DNA of 64,000 nucleotides from Rhodanobacter panaciterrae (GCF_014651895.1 NZ_BMXT01000001.1:558001-622000); one strand, 5' to 3'. Counted from the stretch's first letter, positions 24,680-34,164 are shown. Made by a program: numbers and translations. Notes: generated by a model not told the origin, from the letters alone.

Positions 24680-26182
24680 ATGGAAACATCCGGATTTGCG
24701 CACTGGCTGGTCGTCGTAGTGGAACTCTGCACGGCGTTCGCGCTGCTGTTGCTGGCACTCGCGGTGGTTGTGGTGCTGGTGACCTGGGTGGTCGATCGCA
24801 ACCAGACCGGCAACGCCGTGCTGCGCAACTTCCCGGTGATCGGCCACTTCCGCTACTGGTTCCTGCATCTGGGCGAATTCTTTCGCCAGTACCTGTATTC
24901 CAGCGATCGCGAGGAGATGCCGTTCAATCGCGCGCAGCGCACCTGGGTTTATCGCGCCGCGAAGAACGTGGACAACACTAACGCGTTCGGTTCCAGCCGC
25001 GACCTGCGTGGCGAGGGTGTGCCGTTCTTTGTCAACGCGCCGTTCCCGGATCTCGGCGTGGATCACGTCAAGCCGGTGCCGGTGACGATTGGCCCGTACG
25101 CGCGCGAGCCGTACAGCCATGCGCCGTTCTTCAACATCTCGGCGATGAGCTTCGGCGCGCTGTCGGCGCCGGCGGTACGCGCACTGTCGCGCGGCGCGGC
25201 CAAGGCCGGGATATGGATGGACACCGGCGAGGGCGGCCTGGCGCCGTATCACCTCGAAGGCGGTTGCGACATCGTGTTCGAGATCGGCACCGCCAAGTAC
25301 GGCGTGCGCACGCCCGATGGCAAGCTTGACGACGACAAGTTGCTGGCGATCTGCGCGCACAAGCAGGTGAAGATGGTCAGCATCAAGCTGGGGCAGGGCG
25401 CCAAACCGGGCATGGGCGGCTTGCTGCCGGGCGCCAAGGTCACTGCCGAGATCGCCGCGATCCGCGGCATCCCGGTCGGCGAGGATTCGCAGAGCCCGAA
25501 CCGTCATCTCGATATCGGCAACGTGCCCGAGCTGATGAATGCGATCCAGCACATCCGCGAACTTACCGGCAAGCCGGTCGGCTTCAAGGCGGTGCTCGGC
25601 GGGGTGGAGTGGATCGGCGAGCTGTGCGATGAAGTGCACAAGCGCGGCATCCAGAGCGCGCCGGACTTCATCATCGTCGACGGCTCCGAAGGCGGCACCG
25701 GTGCGGCGCCGCAGACGCTGATGGAAGGCGTCGGCCTGCCACTGCACGAAGCATTGCCGGCCCTGCTCGACATGCTGATCGTCAAGGGCCTGCGCGAGCG
25801 CATCAAGGTGGTCTGCTCGGGCAAGTGCATCACCGCCTACGACGTGGCGTGGGCGCTGTCGATCGGCGCGGACTTCGTCAATTCCGCGCGCGGCTTCATG
25901 CTGGCGCTGGGCTGCATCCAGTCACTGCAGTGCAACCGCAACACCTGTCCCACGGGCATCACCACGCAGAACCCGAAACTGCAGCGCGGCCTGGTGGTGC
26001 TGGACAAGAGCGAGCGCGTCTACCACTACGCGACGAACGTGATGAAGGAAGTCGGCATCATCGCGCACAGCTGCGGCGTCAGCGAGCCGCGTCAGCTCAA
26101 TCGTGGACATTGCCGCGTGGTTGGCGATGATGGCTTGTCGATTCCGCTGGAGAAGTTGTTTCCGTATCCGCAGACGAAGTAG
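24680..26182 (+). CDS. FMN-binding glutamate synthase-family protein
   Basis: 500 residues. An N-terminal membrane helix (CTAFALLLLALAVVVVLVTW) is followed by a domain matching the FMN/Fe-S part of glutamate synthase large subunit: ISAMSFGALSAPAVRALSRG, TGEGGLAPYH, KLGQGAKPGMGGLLPGAKV, and FIIVDGSEGGTGAAPQTLME. The Cys cluster CIQSLQCNRNTCPTGITTQ, which binds a 3Fe-4S centre in GltB, is present. The amidotransferase domain is absent, so it is not a full glutamate synthase. Its substrate is unknown. GGGAG precedes the ATG. Confidence 0.88.
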   Translation: METSGFAHWLVVVVELCTAFALLLLALAVVVVLVTWVVDRNQTGNAVLRNFPVIGHFRYWFLHLGEFFRQYLYSSDREEMPFNRAQRTWVYRAAKNVDNTNAFGSSRDLRGEGVPFFVNAPFPDLGVDHVKPVPVTIGPYAREPYSHAPFFNISAMSFGALSAPAVRALSRGAAKAGIWMDTGEGGLAPYHLEGGCDIVFEIGTAKYGVRTPDGKLDDDKLLAICAHKQVKMVSIKLGQGAKPGMGGLLPGAKVTAEIAAIRGIPVGEDSQSPNRHLDIGNVPELMNAIQHIRELTGKPVGFKAVLGGVEWIGELCDEVHKRGIQSAPDFIIVDGSEGGTGAAPQTLMEGVGLPLHEALPALLDMLIVKGLRERIKVVCSGKCITAYDVAWALSIGADFVNSARGFMLALGCIQSLQCNRNTCPTGITTQNPKLQRGLVVLDKSERVYHYATNVMKEVGIIAHSCGVSEPRQLNRGHCRVVGDDGLSIPLEKLFPYPQTK

Positions 26183-26213
26183 ACAATCTGAACTCGACGA
26201 CAGTCGCCGACCG

Positions 26214-26927
26214 TCATGCCTGTGGCATGGGTTGCCAGCCGTCCGCCGTGCGTATCTGCAGCGGCTTGAAGCGCCGCTTGTAATCCATCTTCGGATGCCC
26301 GTCGATCCAGAAGCCGAGATACAGCCACGGCATGCCGCGACGGCGGGCGAGTTCCACCTGTTGCAGGATCGCGTAGGTGCCAAGACCACGCGCGCTTTCG
26401 TTGGGATCGAAGAACGTATAGACGGCCGAAATGCCGTTGAGGCAGACGTCGGTGACGGCCACCGCGAGCAGGCGTTCACCCTGGTGGAGTTCCATGAACA
26501 GGGTCGGGCTCCACGGTGCGGTGAGGAAGCGGCGGAAGTCGCTGGCCTCCGCATCATCCATGCCGCCGCCAGCATGCCGGCTCTGCAGGTAGCGCTCGTA
26601 CAGCGCGTGGCGTTCGCGGTTGTAGCCGGGGATCGATTCGCTGACGACAAGGTCGGCGTTGCGCTTCAGACAGCGGCGCTGGGCGCGGTCCGGCTGGAAG
26701 TTCGCTACGTCGATGCGGCATGGCGTACAGGCATGGCATTGCGGGCAATGCGGGAAATACAGGTGACCACCGGCGCGGCGAAAGCCGCGTTCCAGTGCCG
26801 GGCCATATAACTGGTCAAGGTTCGGTGCCGCCGGATCCAGCACCAGGTTCTGCGCCGTGCGATCGGCGTAGTAGCCGCACGCATGGGGCAGCGTCTGGAA
26901 CAGGCGGACTTGGTCGGAGCGGCGCAT
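26214..26927 (-). CDS. bpt: Aspartate/glutamate leucyltransferase Bpt
   Basis: 237 residues. It transfers leucine from Leu-tRNA to N-terminal Asp or Glu of proteins, marking them for ClpS/ClpAP in the bacterial N-end rule. The N-terminal ATE domain contains CGYYADRTAQNLVLDP and the Cys-rich FPHCPQCHACTPCRIDV. The C-terminal domain has DPNESARGLGTYAILQQVEL and YLGFWIDGHPKMDYK, typical of Bpt/Ate proteins. It converges with the glutamate synthase-like gene. Confidence 0.93.
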   Translation of the reverse strand: MRRSDQVRLFQTLPHACGYYADRTAQNLVLDPAAPNLDQLYGPALERGFRRAGGHLYFPHCPQCHACTPCRIDVANFQPDRAQRRCLKRNADLVVSESIPGYNRERHALYERYLQSRHAGGGMDDAEASDFRRFLTAPWSPTLFMELHQGERLLAVAVTDVCLNGISAVYTFFDPNESARGLGTYAILQQVELARRRGMPWLYLGFWIDGHPKMDYKRRFKPLQIRTADGWQPMPQA

Positions 26928-26971
26928 GGCCCGATTCTATGCCTGCGCGGCGGCATCACACCATCCGGGCG

Positions 26972-27364
26972 TCAGACCACGTGCAGATAGCGCAGCGCCA
27001 CCATCGCGAAGGCCGCCACCACCAGCAGCAGCACGATGCGCCGCACCCGAGCCACGGTGTTTTCACGGCGCGTCTCCGGCGTGGGATTGCGCGCGGCCGC
27101 GAGCTCCTCGCCGTGGCGGATCACCGGCTCGATGCCGATGTCGCGCAGCAGCGCGCGGGCCTTGGTGTAGTCGTCGGCGCTGGTGATCCACACCTGCGCC
27201 CAACTGCTGCGGTCGTCCTGTCGCTGCGAGTAGCTGAAACGCTGCCAGGTCGGGCGGTTGTAGTTGGAACGATTGACCACGGTGGCCTCGATGCCGTGTT
27301 CGGCCATCAGGGCGACCACGCGATCGATGCTTTCGTTACGGGGTGAGGTAAAGATCTGGCGCAT
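26972..27364 (-). CDS. Conserved hypothetical protein with DUF2007-like N-terminus and C-terminal membrane helix
   Basis: 130 residues. The N-terminal part (MRQIFTSPRNESIDRVVALM to DYTKARALLRDIG) alternates strand and helix like DUF2007 signal-transducing domains. A basic linker leads to a single membrane helix (IVLLLVVAAFAMVALRYL) at the C-terminus, so the domain should face the cytoplasm as a tail-anchored protein. Homologues in Xanthomonas have been labelled pathogenicity-like without known function. It sits 22 bases downstream of tesB and 44 before bpt on the same strand, so all three may be co-transcribed. Confidence 0.72.
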   Translation of the reverse strand: MRQIFTSPRNESIDRVVALMAEHGIEATVVNRSNYNRPTWQRFSYSQRQDDRSSWAQVWITSADDYTKARALLRDIGIEPVIRHGEELAAARNPTPETRRENTVARVRRIVLLLVVAAFAMVALRYLHVV

Positions 27365-27386
27365 GCGCGCAGTTTACGCGATCGGC

Positions 27387-28253
27387 TCAATCACCGCGGA
27401 CGCGGATCAACCCTTCCTGCGCGGTGGAAGCGACCAGTTGGCCATCGCGGCTGAAGATCTGCCCGCGTGCCAGACCACGACCGCCCTGCGCGGTCGGGCT
27501 ATCGAACGAATACAACAGCCATTCGTCGACACGGAACGGGCGATGGAACCACAACGCATGATCGAGGCTGGCCACCTGCACGTTGTGGGTGAGGTAGGAA
27601 ATGCCGTGCGGCAGCATGGCCGTGCCGATCAGGTGAAAGTCCGACGCATACGCCAGCAGCGCGCGATGCAGGATCGCCGAATCGCTGATCGGCGAGGTCA
27701 GCTTGAACCAGATGTGCTGGATCGGCGGCCGCTTGGCCGGATGACGTTCGTCGCGCGGCCACACCTGGCGGAACTCGAACGGGCCGTCGATGCCAAGCCA
27801 GCGCTGCAACTTGACCGGCAGTCGCGCCAGCTCGTCCGGCGGCAGCGGGTGCAGCGGCTCGATGTCTTCCGGCGCTGGCACTTCGGGCATCGAGGTCTGG
27901 TGTTCGACGCCGTGCTCGGGTACTTGGAACGAGATCGAGCCATTCAGGATCGGCTGGCCGTGCTGGATCGCCAGCACCCGCCGCGACGAGAACGTGCCGC
28001 CATCGCGGGCGCGCTCCACGCTGTAGACGATCGGCGCATCGATATCGCCGGCGCGCAGGAAGTAGGCATGCAGCGAATGCGCCTCGCGCAGTGGGTCCAC
28101 CGTTTCCTGGGCCGCCGCCAAGGCTTGTCCCAGCACCTGGCCGCCGAATACGTAGCGCGTGCCGATGTCGCGACTCTGGCCGCGGTACAGATTGTCTTCC
28201 AGCCGCTCAAGCTGCAGCAGATCGACCAGTTCGGTGACGTGGTTTGGCGACAT
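27387..28253 (-). CDS. tesB: Acyl-CoA thioesterase II (TesB)
   Basis: 288 residues, standard for TesB with its double hotdog fold. It hydrolyses medium- and long-chain acyl-CoA to free acid and CoA. It begins VTELVDLLQLERLEDNLYRG. GGQVLGQALAAAQETV near residue 38 and HSLHAYFLRAGD follow. In the second hotdog, HRALLAYASDFHLIGTAML and SLDHALWFHRPFRVDEWLLY carry the catalytic Asp and Gln/Thr region of the family. Confidence 0.94.
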   Translation of the reverse strand: MSPNHVTELVDLLQLERLEDNLYRGQSRDIGTRYVFGGQVLGQALAAAQETVDPLREAHSLHAYFLRAGDIDAPIVYSVERARDGGTFSSRRVLAIQHGQPILNGSISFQVPEHGVEHQTSMPEVPAPEDIEPLHPLPPDELARLPVKLQRWLGIDGPFEFRQVWPRDERHPAKRPPIQHIWFKLTSPISDSAILHRALLAYASDFHLIGTAMLPHGISYLTHNVQVASLDHALWFHRPFRVDEWLLYSFDSPTAQGGRGLARGQIFSRDGQLVASTAQEGLIRVRGD

Positions 28254-28308
28254 CGGGGAAGCTCGTGGCGTTGGCGAAGGCGCGATTATAGCGGCCGTCG
28301 ATTGGGGT

Positions 28309-28893
28309 CTAGCGCGTACCGATTTGCGTCAGTCCGCTGCCTTCCAGTACCGCGGCCCACGGAAACAGCGGGCCGGGATCGAGCTTGCGATGGATTTCCA
28401 GTGCGGGATCGTCGCTGGCCGGCATCAGCGCGGTGTCCAGCTCTTCATGCCCGGCGATCTGCCGCAGGTTCGGGAATTCTTGGCGCAACTGGAGCAAAAG
28501 GGCGCGTAGCGCACCGATCTGGGTATCCGTATACGGCTCGGTCATCTGCTGGTGTCGCGAGTCCCACCAGTGCGGGTAACGGCCCAGGTTGACCAGTTCG
28601 ATGCCGATCGAGTTCGGATTGTGACCGCGCACATGATTGGCGACACGGGTGCCGGGAACATAGCGGTAAACCGCGCCATCACGGTCGATGTAGTAGTGGC
28701 CGCTGTTGCCGGCGCCGCTGGCGTGCAGCACTTTCTCGCCGTATTCGCGGGCGGTGGCCAGGTCCGGCAGCTCGGTGCAGTGGATCACCACCAGCTCGAC
28801 CGCCTCGGCGGAGCGCTCGGGCAGCGCTTCGACGTAGGGCAACGGCTGGTCATGGATGGTCAGGCTCATGCGCGGCAGTTTCGCATGCGGCAA
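28309..28893 (-). CDS. N-acetylmuramoyl-L-alanine amidase (Amidase_2, AmpD-like)
   Basis: 194 residues. The Amidase_2 zinc-enzyme core is clear: VVIHCTELPD (first His ligand), SGHYYIDRDGAVYRYV, HNPNSIGIELVNLGRY, and IAGHEELDTALMPASDDPAL (second His and the Asp/Lys area). No signal peptide is visible, so it is probably cytoplasmic and acts on recycled anhydro-muropeptides like AmpD. Another Met (MSLTIHD, 28869) is an alternative start, with no clear ribosome-binding site for either. It stands 55 bases downstream of nothing on its strand and is divergent from the hydrolase gene at 28947. Confidence 0.85.
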   Translation of the reverse strand: MPHAKLPRMSLTIHDQPLPYVEALPERSAEAVELVVIHCTELPDLATAREYGEKVLHASGAGNSGHYYIDRDGAVYRYVPGTRVANHVRGHNPNSIGIELVNLGRYPHWWDSRHQQMTEPYTDTQIGALRALLLQLRQEFPNLRQIAGHEELDTALMPASDDPALEIHRKLDPGPLFPWAAVLEGSGLTQIGTR

Positions 28894-28946
28894 GGCCGCC
28901 CGGAAACGCCGCCTGTTACCATGCGAGTCTTGCTTTCAGCAGTTTC

Positions 28947-29486
28947 ATGGAGACCGCCATGCGCGGCCAGATCATTCTTTCGCACGGTTCGGACTCCAGT
29001 CCGGACGCCACCAAGGTCAGCGCGCTGGCCGCACTGGCCGAGTCGCTGGGCTGGCACACGCAGCGGCCGGACTACAGCACCGACGATGCGCGCGGCCATG
29101 CTGGCTCGGTGGCGCCGCGGATCGCCCGCCTGCGCGCCACCATCGAGGCGCTGGATGCGCCGCCGCTGCTGGTCGGTTCCAGCATGGGCGCGTTCGTGTC
29201 CGGGCTGGTCTCGCTGGATGTGCCGGTGGCCGGCTTGTTGCTGCTGGCCACGCCGAGCGGGATTCCCGGCTATGCGCGCGCGTTCGACCTGCGCCGTGAG
29301 GTGCCGACGATGTTGATTCACGGCTGGCGCGACGACGTGTGTCCGCTGAGCGGCGTGCATGCGTTCGCGGCCCAGCGCCGTCTGCCCTTGCTGGTGCTGG
29401 ACGACGACCATCGGCTGACTGCCAGCATGGACGCGATCACTGCGCAGTTCCGCACCATGCTCGATCAACTGGCGGCCAGCGCATGA
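28947..29486 (+). CDS. Alpha/beta hydrolase-fold protein, coupled to rlmKL
   Basis: 179 residues. A small hydrolase of the UPF0227/YqiA-like type: IILSHGSDSSPDATKV (oxyanion loop), VGSSMGAFVSGLVSL (nucleophile elbow GSSMG), HGWRDDVCP (acid), and LDDDHRLTAS (His). Substrate unknown. A Met at residue 5 (MRGQIIL) could be the true start. It overlaps the rlmKL start codon by four bases, so the two are translated together, although no functional link is known. Confidence 0.78.
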   Translation: METAMRGQIILSHGSDSSPDATKVSALAALAESLGWHTQRPDYSTDDARGHAGSVAPRIARLRATIEALDAPPLLVGSSMGAFVSGLVSLDVPVAGLLLLATPSGIPGYARAFDLRREVPTMLIHGWRDDVCPLSGVHAFAAQRRLPLLVLDDDHRLTASMDAITAQFRTMLDQLAASA

Positions 29487-31669
29487 GTCACTACTTCGCG
29501 ACCTGCCCGAAGGGGCTGGAATACCTGCTGCGCGACGAACTGATCGCGATCGGCGCCAGCGACGTGCGCGAGGCGCTGGCCGGCGCGCATTTCTCCGGCA
29601 CGCTGGAAACCGCGTACCGCGCCTGCCTGTGGTCGCGACTGGCCAGCCGTATCCTGTTGCCATTGGCCGAATTCGATGCGGCGGATGACGATGCGCTGTA
29701 TCGCGGCGTGCAGGATATCGACTGGAGCCAGCACCTGGCCGCGCACGCCACCTTCGCGGTGGACGCCGGCACCGCGCTGAGCAAGCTCACCCACAGCCAG
29801 TTCATCGGCCTGCGCACCAAGGATGCGGTGGTCGATCAGTTCCGCCAGCGCGATGGCAATCGGCCGGGCATCGACACTGACGAGCCGGACATCCGCATCA
29901 ACCTGCGTCTGCGTCGCGATCGCGCGACGGTGTCGCTCGATCTCGCGGGTTCGCCGCTGCACCGCCGCGGCTGGCGCGAAGTGCAGGGCGAAGCGCCGCT
30001 GAAGGAAAACCTCGCCGCCGCGATGCTGCTGCGCGCGCGTTGGCCGGAGGTATATGCCGCCGGCGGTGCCTTGCTCGATCCGATGTGCGGTTCCGGCACG
30101 CTGCTGATCGAAGGCGCCTTGATGGCGGCCGACGTGGCGCCCGGCCTGCGCCGCGAATATTTCGGTTTCCTCGGCTGGCAGCAGCACGACATCGCGCTGT
30201 GGCGCGGCCTGCTCGACGAGGCGAAGCAGCGCGCTGAAACCGGCCTGCGTGGTTTGCGCAGCGTGTTCTTCGGCAGCGATGCCGATCCGCGCATGGTGCA
30301 GACGGCCATCCGCAATGCGCAGGAGGCCGGTGTGGCCGGCTTCTTTACGCTGGATCGGCAGGATATGACGCATGCCGCGCCGCCAACCGGTGTCGACTAC
30401 GGTCTGGTCATTACCAACCCGCCGTATGGCGAGCGACTGGGCGAACGCGCCGAGATGCCGAAGCTGTATCGCGCGCTGGGCGACACGCTGCGTACGCGTT
30501 TCACCGGCTGGCGCGCCGCCGTGCTGGCCGGCGATGTGGAGCTTGGGCGGGCAATGCAACTGCATGCGGACAAGCGCTACGCGCTGTACAACGGTGCGCT
30601 GGAAACCGTGCTGCTGACCTTTGACCTGAGCAAGCGCGACGAAGCGCCGCGCGAACTGAAGCCATTGTCGGCTGGCGCGCAGATGCTGAAGAACCGGCTG
30701 GAGAAAAACCTCAAGCACCTGCGCAAGCGGCTGACCCGCGAAGGTATCCACTGCTGGCGCGCCTACGATCAGGATCTGCCCGAGTACGCGGCGGCGATCG
30801 ACGTCTACGGCGACACCAACGGCGACGATCACCTGCACATCCAGGAATACCGCGCGCCAGCCGATGTGCCCGCGGACATCGCGCGACTGCGCTTGCGCGA
30901 GATCGCCCGCGTCGCCGGTGAAGTGCTGGGCGTGCCGCGCGAACGCATCGCGATCAAGACGCGCGAGCGTGGCAAGGGCGGCTCCAAGTACGGTCAGCTC
31001 GATCAGCGCAACGAGTTCATCGAAGTGGACGAGGGTGGCCTGAAGTTCCTGGTCAACCTCACCGACTATCTCGATACCGGACTGTTCCTCGATCATCGGC
31101 TGGTGCGCGCGAAGGTACGCGAGCTGGCGGATGGAAAGTGCTTCCTCAATCTGTTCGCCTATACCGCCACCGCCAGCGTGCACGCGGCCGCTGGTGGTGC
31201 GCTGGAAACCACCAGCGTGGATCTGTCGGCCACGTATCTGGAGTGGGCCTCGCGCAATCTCGCGCTGAACGGCTTCAGCGGTTCGAGTCACCGGTTGATG
31301 CAGTTCGATGCGCTGGAATTTCTGCAGCGTGACCGTGGCCATTACGGGCTGATCTTTGTCGATCCACCGACGTTCTCCAACTCCAAGCGCGCCGAGGATT
31401 TCGACGTGCAGCGCGATCACGTGAAACTGCTCGATGCCTGCAACGAGCGGCTGACCCGCGACGGCGTGATCGTGTTCTCCAACAACTTCCGGCGCTTCAA
31501 GCTCGACCGCGCGGAACTGGAACAGCGCTTCGAGATCGAGGACTGGACCGCACCGAGCATCCCGTTCGACTTCGCCCGCCGCGCCGACATCCACGGCTGC
31601 TGGCTGCTGCGGCGGCGCAAACCTGACGCCGGGATTAACCCCTGGGACAGCGCCCGCATCAAAAAATGA
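29483..31669 (+). CDS. rlmL: Bifunctional 23S rRNA methyltransferase RlmKL
   Basis: 728 residues, full length for the fused RlmL-RlmK enzyme that makes m2G2445 and m7G2069 in 23S rRNA. The N-terminal THUMP domain (MSHYFATCPKGLEYLLRDEL) is followed by the RlmL methylase with DPMCGSGTLLIEGAL and NPPYGERLG. The C-terminal RlmK part contains LNLFAYTATASVHAAAGG and FVDPPTFSNSKR. ATG 29483 is chosen because THUMP begins there and overlaps the previous stop as ATGA. The upstream open frame is antisense-like filler. Confidence 0.95.
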   Translation: MSHYFATCPKGLEYLLRDELIAIGASDVREALAGAHFSGTLETAYRACLWSRLASRILLPLAEFDAADDDALYRGVQDIDWSQHLAAHATFAVDAGTALSKLTHSQFIGLRTKDAVVDQFRQRDGNRPGIDTDEPDIRINLRLRRDRATVSLDLAGSPLHRRGWREVQGEAPLKENLAAAMLLRARWPEVYAAGGALLDPMCGSGTLLIEGALMAADVAPGLRREYFGFLGWQQHDIALWRGLLDEAKQRAETGLRGLRSVFFGSDADPRMVQTAIRNAQEAGVAGFFTLDRQDMTHAAPPTGVDYGLVITNPPYGERLGERAEMPKLYRALGDTLRTRFTGWRAAVLAGDVELGRAMQLHADKRYALYNGALETVLLTFDLSKRDEAPRELKPLSAGAQMLKNRLEKNLKHLRKRLTREGIHCWRAYDQDLPEYAAAIDVYGDTNGDDHLHIQEYRAPADVPADIARLRLREIARVAGEVLGVPRERIAIKTRERGKGGSKYGQLDQRNEFIEVDEGGLKFLVNLTDYLDTGLFLDHRLVRAKVRELADGKCFLNLFAYTATASVHAAAGGALETTSVDLSATYLEWASRNLALNGFSGSSHRLMQFDALEFLQRDRGHYGLIFVDPPTFSNSKRAEDFDVQRDHVKLLDACNERLTRDGVIVFSNNFRRFKLDRAELEQRFEIEDWTAPSIPFDFARRADIHGCWLLRRRKPDAGINPWDSARIKK

Positions 31670-31733
31670 ACCCTTCAGTCCACATTAAGCGCGATCAGCC
31701 GAGCATAGGCACCGTAATCAACGGAGAGGTGTC

Positions 31734-32147
31734 ATGACCAAGCGTTTCAGTAGTGCGAGCAAGCTGGCAGCCATCAGTCTGGCAGTCGCGGCAGCGGTGG
31801 CGATGCCACTCAGCGCGTCGGCTCGTGGCTGGGGCGGTCATGGTGGTGGCTGGGGTCATGGTGGTAGCTACCATGGCGGTTATTACGGTCATGGTGGCGG
31901 TCACTGGAGCGGCGGCCGCTGGATTGCCGGCGCGATCGTTACCGGTGCCGTGCTGGGTGTGGTAGCCGATGCCTTGAGCCCGCGGCCGGTGTATTACGGC
32001 GCGCCGGTGGTCTACGCCCAGCCGGGCGTGGTCTATGAGGACGGTCCGCCGGTAGTGGTGCGGCGTCGCGTGGTTGAAACCCGTACCACGGTGTATGACG
32101 ATCCGCAGCAGACGCGTTACATCGGTGACGATGGCTACAGCGACTAA
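31734..32147 (+). CDS. Secreted Gly/His-rich hypothetical protein
   Basis: 137 residues. The signal peptide (SLAVAAAVAMPLSASA) is followed by a Gly/His/Trp/Tyr-rich stretch (GWGGHGGGWGHGG and YYGHGGGHW), a hydrophobic segment (WIAGAIVTGAVLGVVADAL), and a Tyr/Val-rich tail. The layout resembles small envelope glycine-zipper proteins. The His-rich part might bind metal, but this is speculation. GAGG lies 6 bases upstream of the ATG. A strong terminator follows. Confidence 0.7.
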   Translation: MTKRFSSASKLAAISLAVAAAVAMPLSASARGWGGHGGGWGHGGSYHGGYYGHGGGHWSGGRWIAGAIVTGAVLGVVADALSPRPVYYGAPVVYAQPGVVYEDGPPVVVRRRVVETRTTVYDDPQQTRYIGDDGYSD

Positions 32148-32186
32148 GCCCGTCTCGGTCAATCGCGATCACGGTTGGAGTTGAAA

Positions 32187-32219
32187 AAGAAGAGCCCGGC
32201 ATGTCCGGGCTCTTCTTTT
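32187..32219. terminator. Bidirectional Rho-independent terminator
   Basis: Stem AGAGCCCGG / CCGGGCTCT with a short loop. An A-run precedes the stem on the plus strand and TTCTTTTA follows it, so it can stop transcripts from both converging genes (31734-32147 and 32237-32677). Confidence 0.88.
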
Positions 32220-32236
32220 ATCCAGCATGCACAGAT

Positions 32237-32677
32237 TCAATGGGCGGGCATGGTCGTCGGCTGATCCGCGCCACTGCCATGGCGCTTGGCGTGGGCACTC
32301 AATTGATCAAAGCGCGCCTTGTCGATCATGCTGACCGACTGGATCGCACAGGGTGGCTGGTTGCGTGAATGCACGGTCTCGCCTACTTCGCCGCAGATGC
32401 GGCCCTGGTTGGCGACGACGTTGGACCGGTTAGGTCGGAACATCAAGCCGGGTGGAGACATGCCAAGTCGCGGACACGCGCTCTGCAGGGTCACCAGATA
32501 ACGCTTGGGACCGGTACGCACGATGGCGGTGCGCGCGTCGACGATATGCCATTCATTGATCTGGCTGGTATCGATGCAGTCGGAGGTGTGCAGCGGTATG
32601 CGTGTCGGCGGGGTCCCGGCGGCTTGCACGGCACCGACGGTGAGAGCAAGCAACAGGATGGGGATGAGCGTTTTCAT
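32237..32677 (-). CDS. Secreted DUF6491-like protein
   Basis: 146 residues with a signal peptide (LIPILLLALTVGAVQA). The mature part contains DCIDTSQINEWHIVDARTAI and RTGPKRYLVTLQSACPRLG, then a GRICGEVGE segment with paired cysteines. This matches the small exported family called DUF6491 common in Xanthomonadales. Function unknown. It converges with the Gly/His-rich gene, and its upstream region (32678-32913) is shared divergently with egtB. Confidence 0.75.
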   Translation of the reverse strand: MKTLIPILLLALTVGAVQAAGTPPTRIPLHTSDCIDTSQINEWHIVDARTAIVRTGPKRYLVTLQSACPRLGMSPPGLMFRPNRSNVVANQGRICGEVGETVHSRNQPPCAIQSVSMIDKARFDQLSAHAKRHGSGADQPTTMPAH

Positions 32678-32913
32678 GGGCGTTACCTCGTCTGTTCGGG
32701 TAATACGCGTACCGTGATGCAGTCACGGGAGTTGCGTGTCGACCGGCATCTGTCACCGGCATGGGTGAGACGTCGCTGCAAAGTATCTGCCATCTACATA
32801 TCACAAGAAGTGAACGGTTGGCACGGCATGCTGGCGGACATGTTTTTGAACGATCCATGCCACGAGACCCTCCGCTCTGCAGCGCCTTTACCGGCAGTGC
32901 CGGAGAGCCGCCG

Positions 32914-34164
32914 ATGACGACCTGGCAGTCGTCTGCGCCGGCCAGCATGATGGCGCGTTTCCAGCAGGTGCGGCAGCAGACGCTGGCGCTATGCCACGGC
33001 CTGAGCGCCGAGGATCTGCTGCTGCAGTCGATGCCCGACGCCAGCCCCGGCAAATGGCATTTGGCGCATACCAGCTGGTTCTTCGAACAGTTCGTGCTGG
33101 GCCGTGACCCGGCGTATCGGCCGCACGATCCGGCGTGGCATTACCTGTTCAACTCCTACTATCAGTCGGTCGGTCCGATGCATGCGCGGCCGCAGCGTGG
33201 TCTGTTGTCACGTCCCTCGCTGGACGAAGTGCATGGCTATCGGCAGTACATCGACGCCGCCGTGAGCGAACTGCTGAGCCGTGATGACGACCCGGAGTTG
33301 GCCGCGCTGGTCGAGTTGGGTCTGCAGCACGAACAACAGCATCAGGAACTGCTGCTGACCGACATCAAGCATGCGTTCTGGTGCAACCCTTTGCAGCCGG
33401 CGTATCGCGCTGCATTGGCGAATCCGACCAAGTCGAAAACGGTGCCGCTGCGCTTCGTCGACGGCCGCGAAGGCATCGTCGAGATCGGCCATCGCGGCGA
33501 AGGGTTTGCGTTCGACAACGAAACCCCGCGTCACCGCAGCCTGCTGCAGCCGCATGCACTGGCCAACCGGCTGGTGACCAATGCCGAGTATCTGGCGTTC
33601 GTGCGCGAGGGCGGTTATCGCGAACCAGGCCTGTGGCTGTCCGATGGCTGGGTCACGGTGCAGCGCGAAGGCTGGCAGCATCCGATTTACTGGCAGGACG
33701 ACCTGGCCAGCGAGTTCACCCTGGCTGGTGTGCGTGAACTCGATCCGCACGAGCCGGTGTGTCACCTGAGCTATTACGAAGCCGAGGCGTTTGCCCGCTG
33801 GGCTGGCGCGCGGTTACCGACCGAGGCCGAATGGGAGTCGGCGGCGCAGGGCGCCGCGATCGACGGCAACCTGCAGGATGCCCAGCGTTTCCAGCCGCGT
33901 GCGGCGAGCGGCGATACGGCGCTGCTGCAGCTGTACGGCGACGTGTGGGAATGGACAGCCTCGCCCTACGTCAATTATCCGGGCTTCCGCCCGCTGCCCG
34001 GCTCGCTGGGCGAATACAACGGCAAATTCATGTGCGGTCAGTGGGTGTTGCGCGGCGGTTCCTGCGTCACCCCGCGCGATCACATTCGCGCCAGTTACCG
34101 CAATTTCTTTCCACCCCATGCCCGCTGGCAATTTGCCGGGCTGCGATTGGGACAGGACCGATGA
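32914..34164 (+). CDS. egtB: Ergothioneine biosynthesis sulfoxide synthase EgtB
   Basis: 416 residues. The N-terminal DinB-like domain carries the iron-ligand pattern GKWHLAH and HEQQHQELLL (H-x3-H-x-E). The C-terminal FGE-sulfatase domain has HLSYYEAEAFARWAGARLPT, YGDVWEWTASPY, and RGGSCVTPRDHIRASYRNFF. EgtB joins a thiol donor (cysteine or gamma-Glu-Cys) to hercynine with O2. ATG 32914 has GGAGAG upstream. The frame is open 51 codons earlier, but that part lacks family likeness. It is translationally coupled to egtD. Confidence 0.92.
   Translation: MTTWQSSAPASMMARFQQVRQQTLALCHGLSAEDLLLQSMPDASPGKWHLAHTSWFFEQFVLGRDPAYRPHDPAWHYLFNSYYQSVGPMHARPQRGLLSRPSLDEVHGYRQYIDAAVSELLSRDDDPELAALVELGLQHEQQHQELLLTDIKHAFWCNPLQPAYRAALANPTKSKTVPLRFVDGREGIVEIGHRGEGFAFDNETPRHRSLLQPHALANRLVTNAEYLAFVREGGYREPGLWLSDGWVTVQREGWQHPIYWQDDLASEFTLAGVRELDPHEPVCHLSYYEAEAFARWAGARLPTEAEWESAAQGAAIDGNLQDAQRFQPRAASGDTALLQLYGDVWEWTASPYVNYPGFRPLPGSLGEYNGKFMCGQWVLRGGSCVTPRDHIRASYRNFFPPHARWQFAGLRLGQDR

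Noticed and set aside
29465..31594. Open frame of 709 codons on the minus strand across rlmKL
   Set aside because: It is the antisense shadow of a clear RlmKL gene in high-GC DNA and shows no protein family features.
32819..32834. Sigma-54-like promoter TGGCACGGCATGC upstream of egtB
   Set aside because: The GG block fits but the TTGCA block at the correct spacing is absent.
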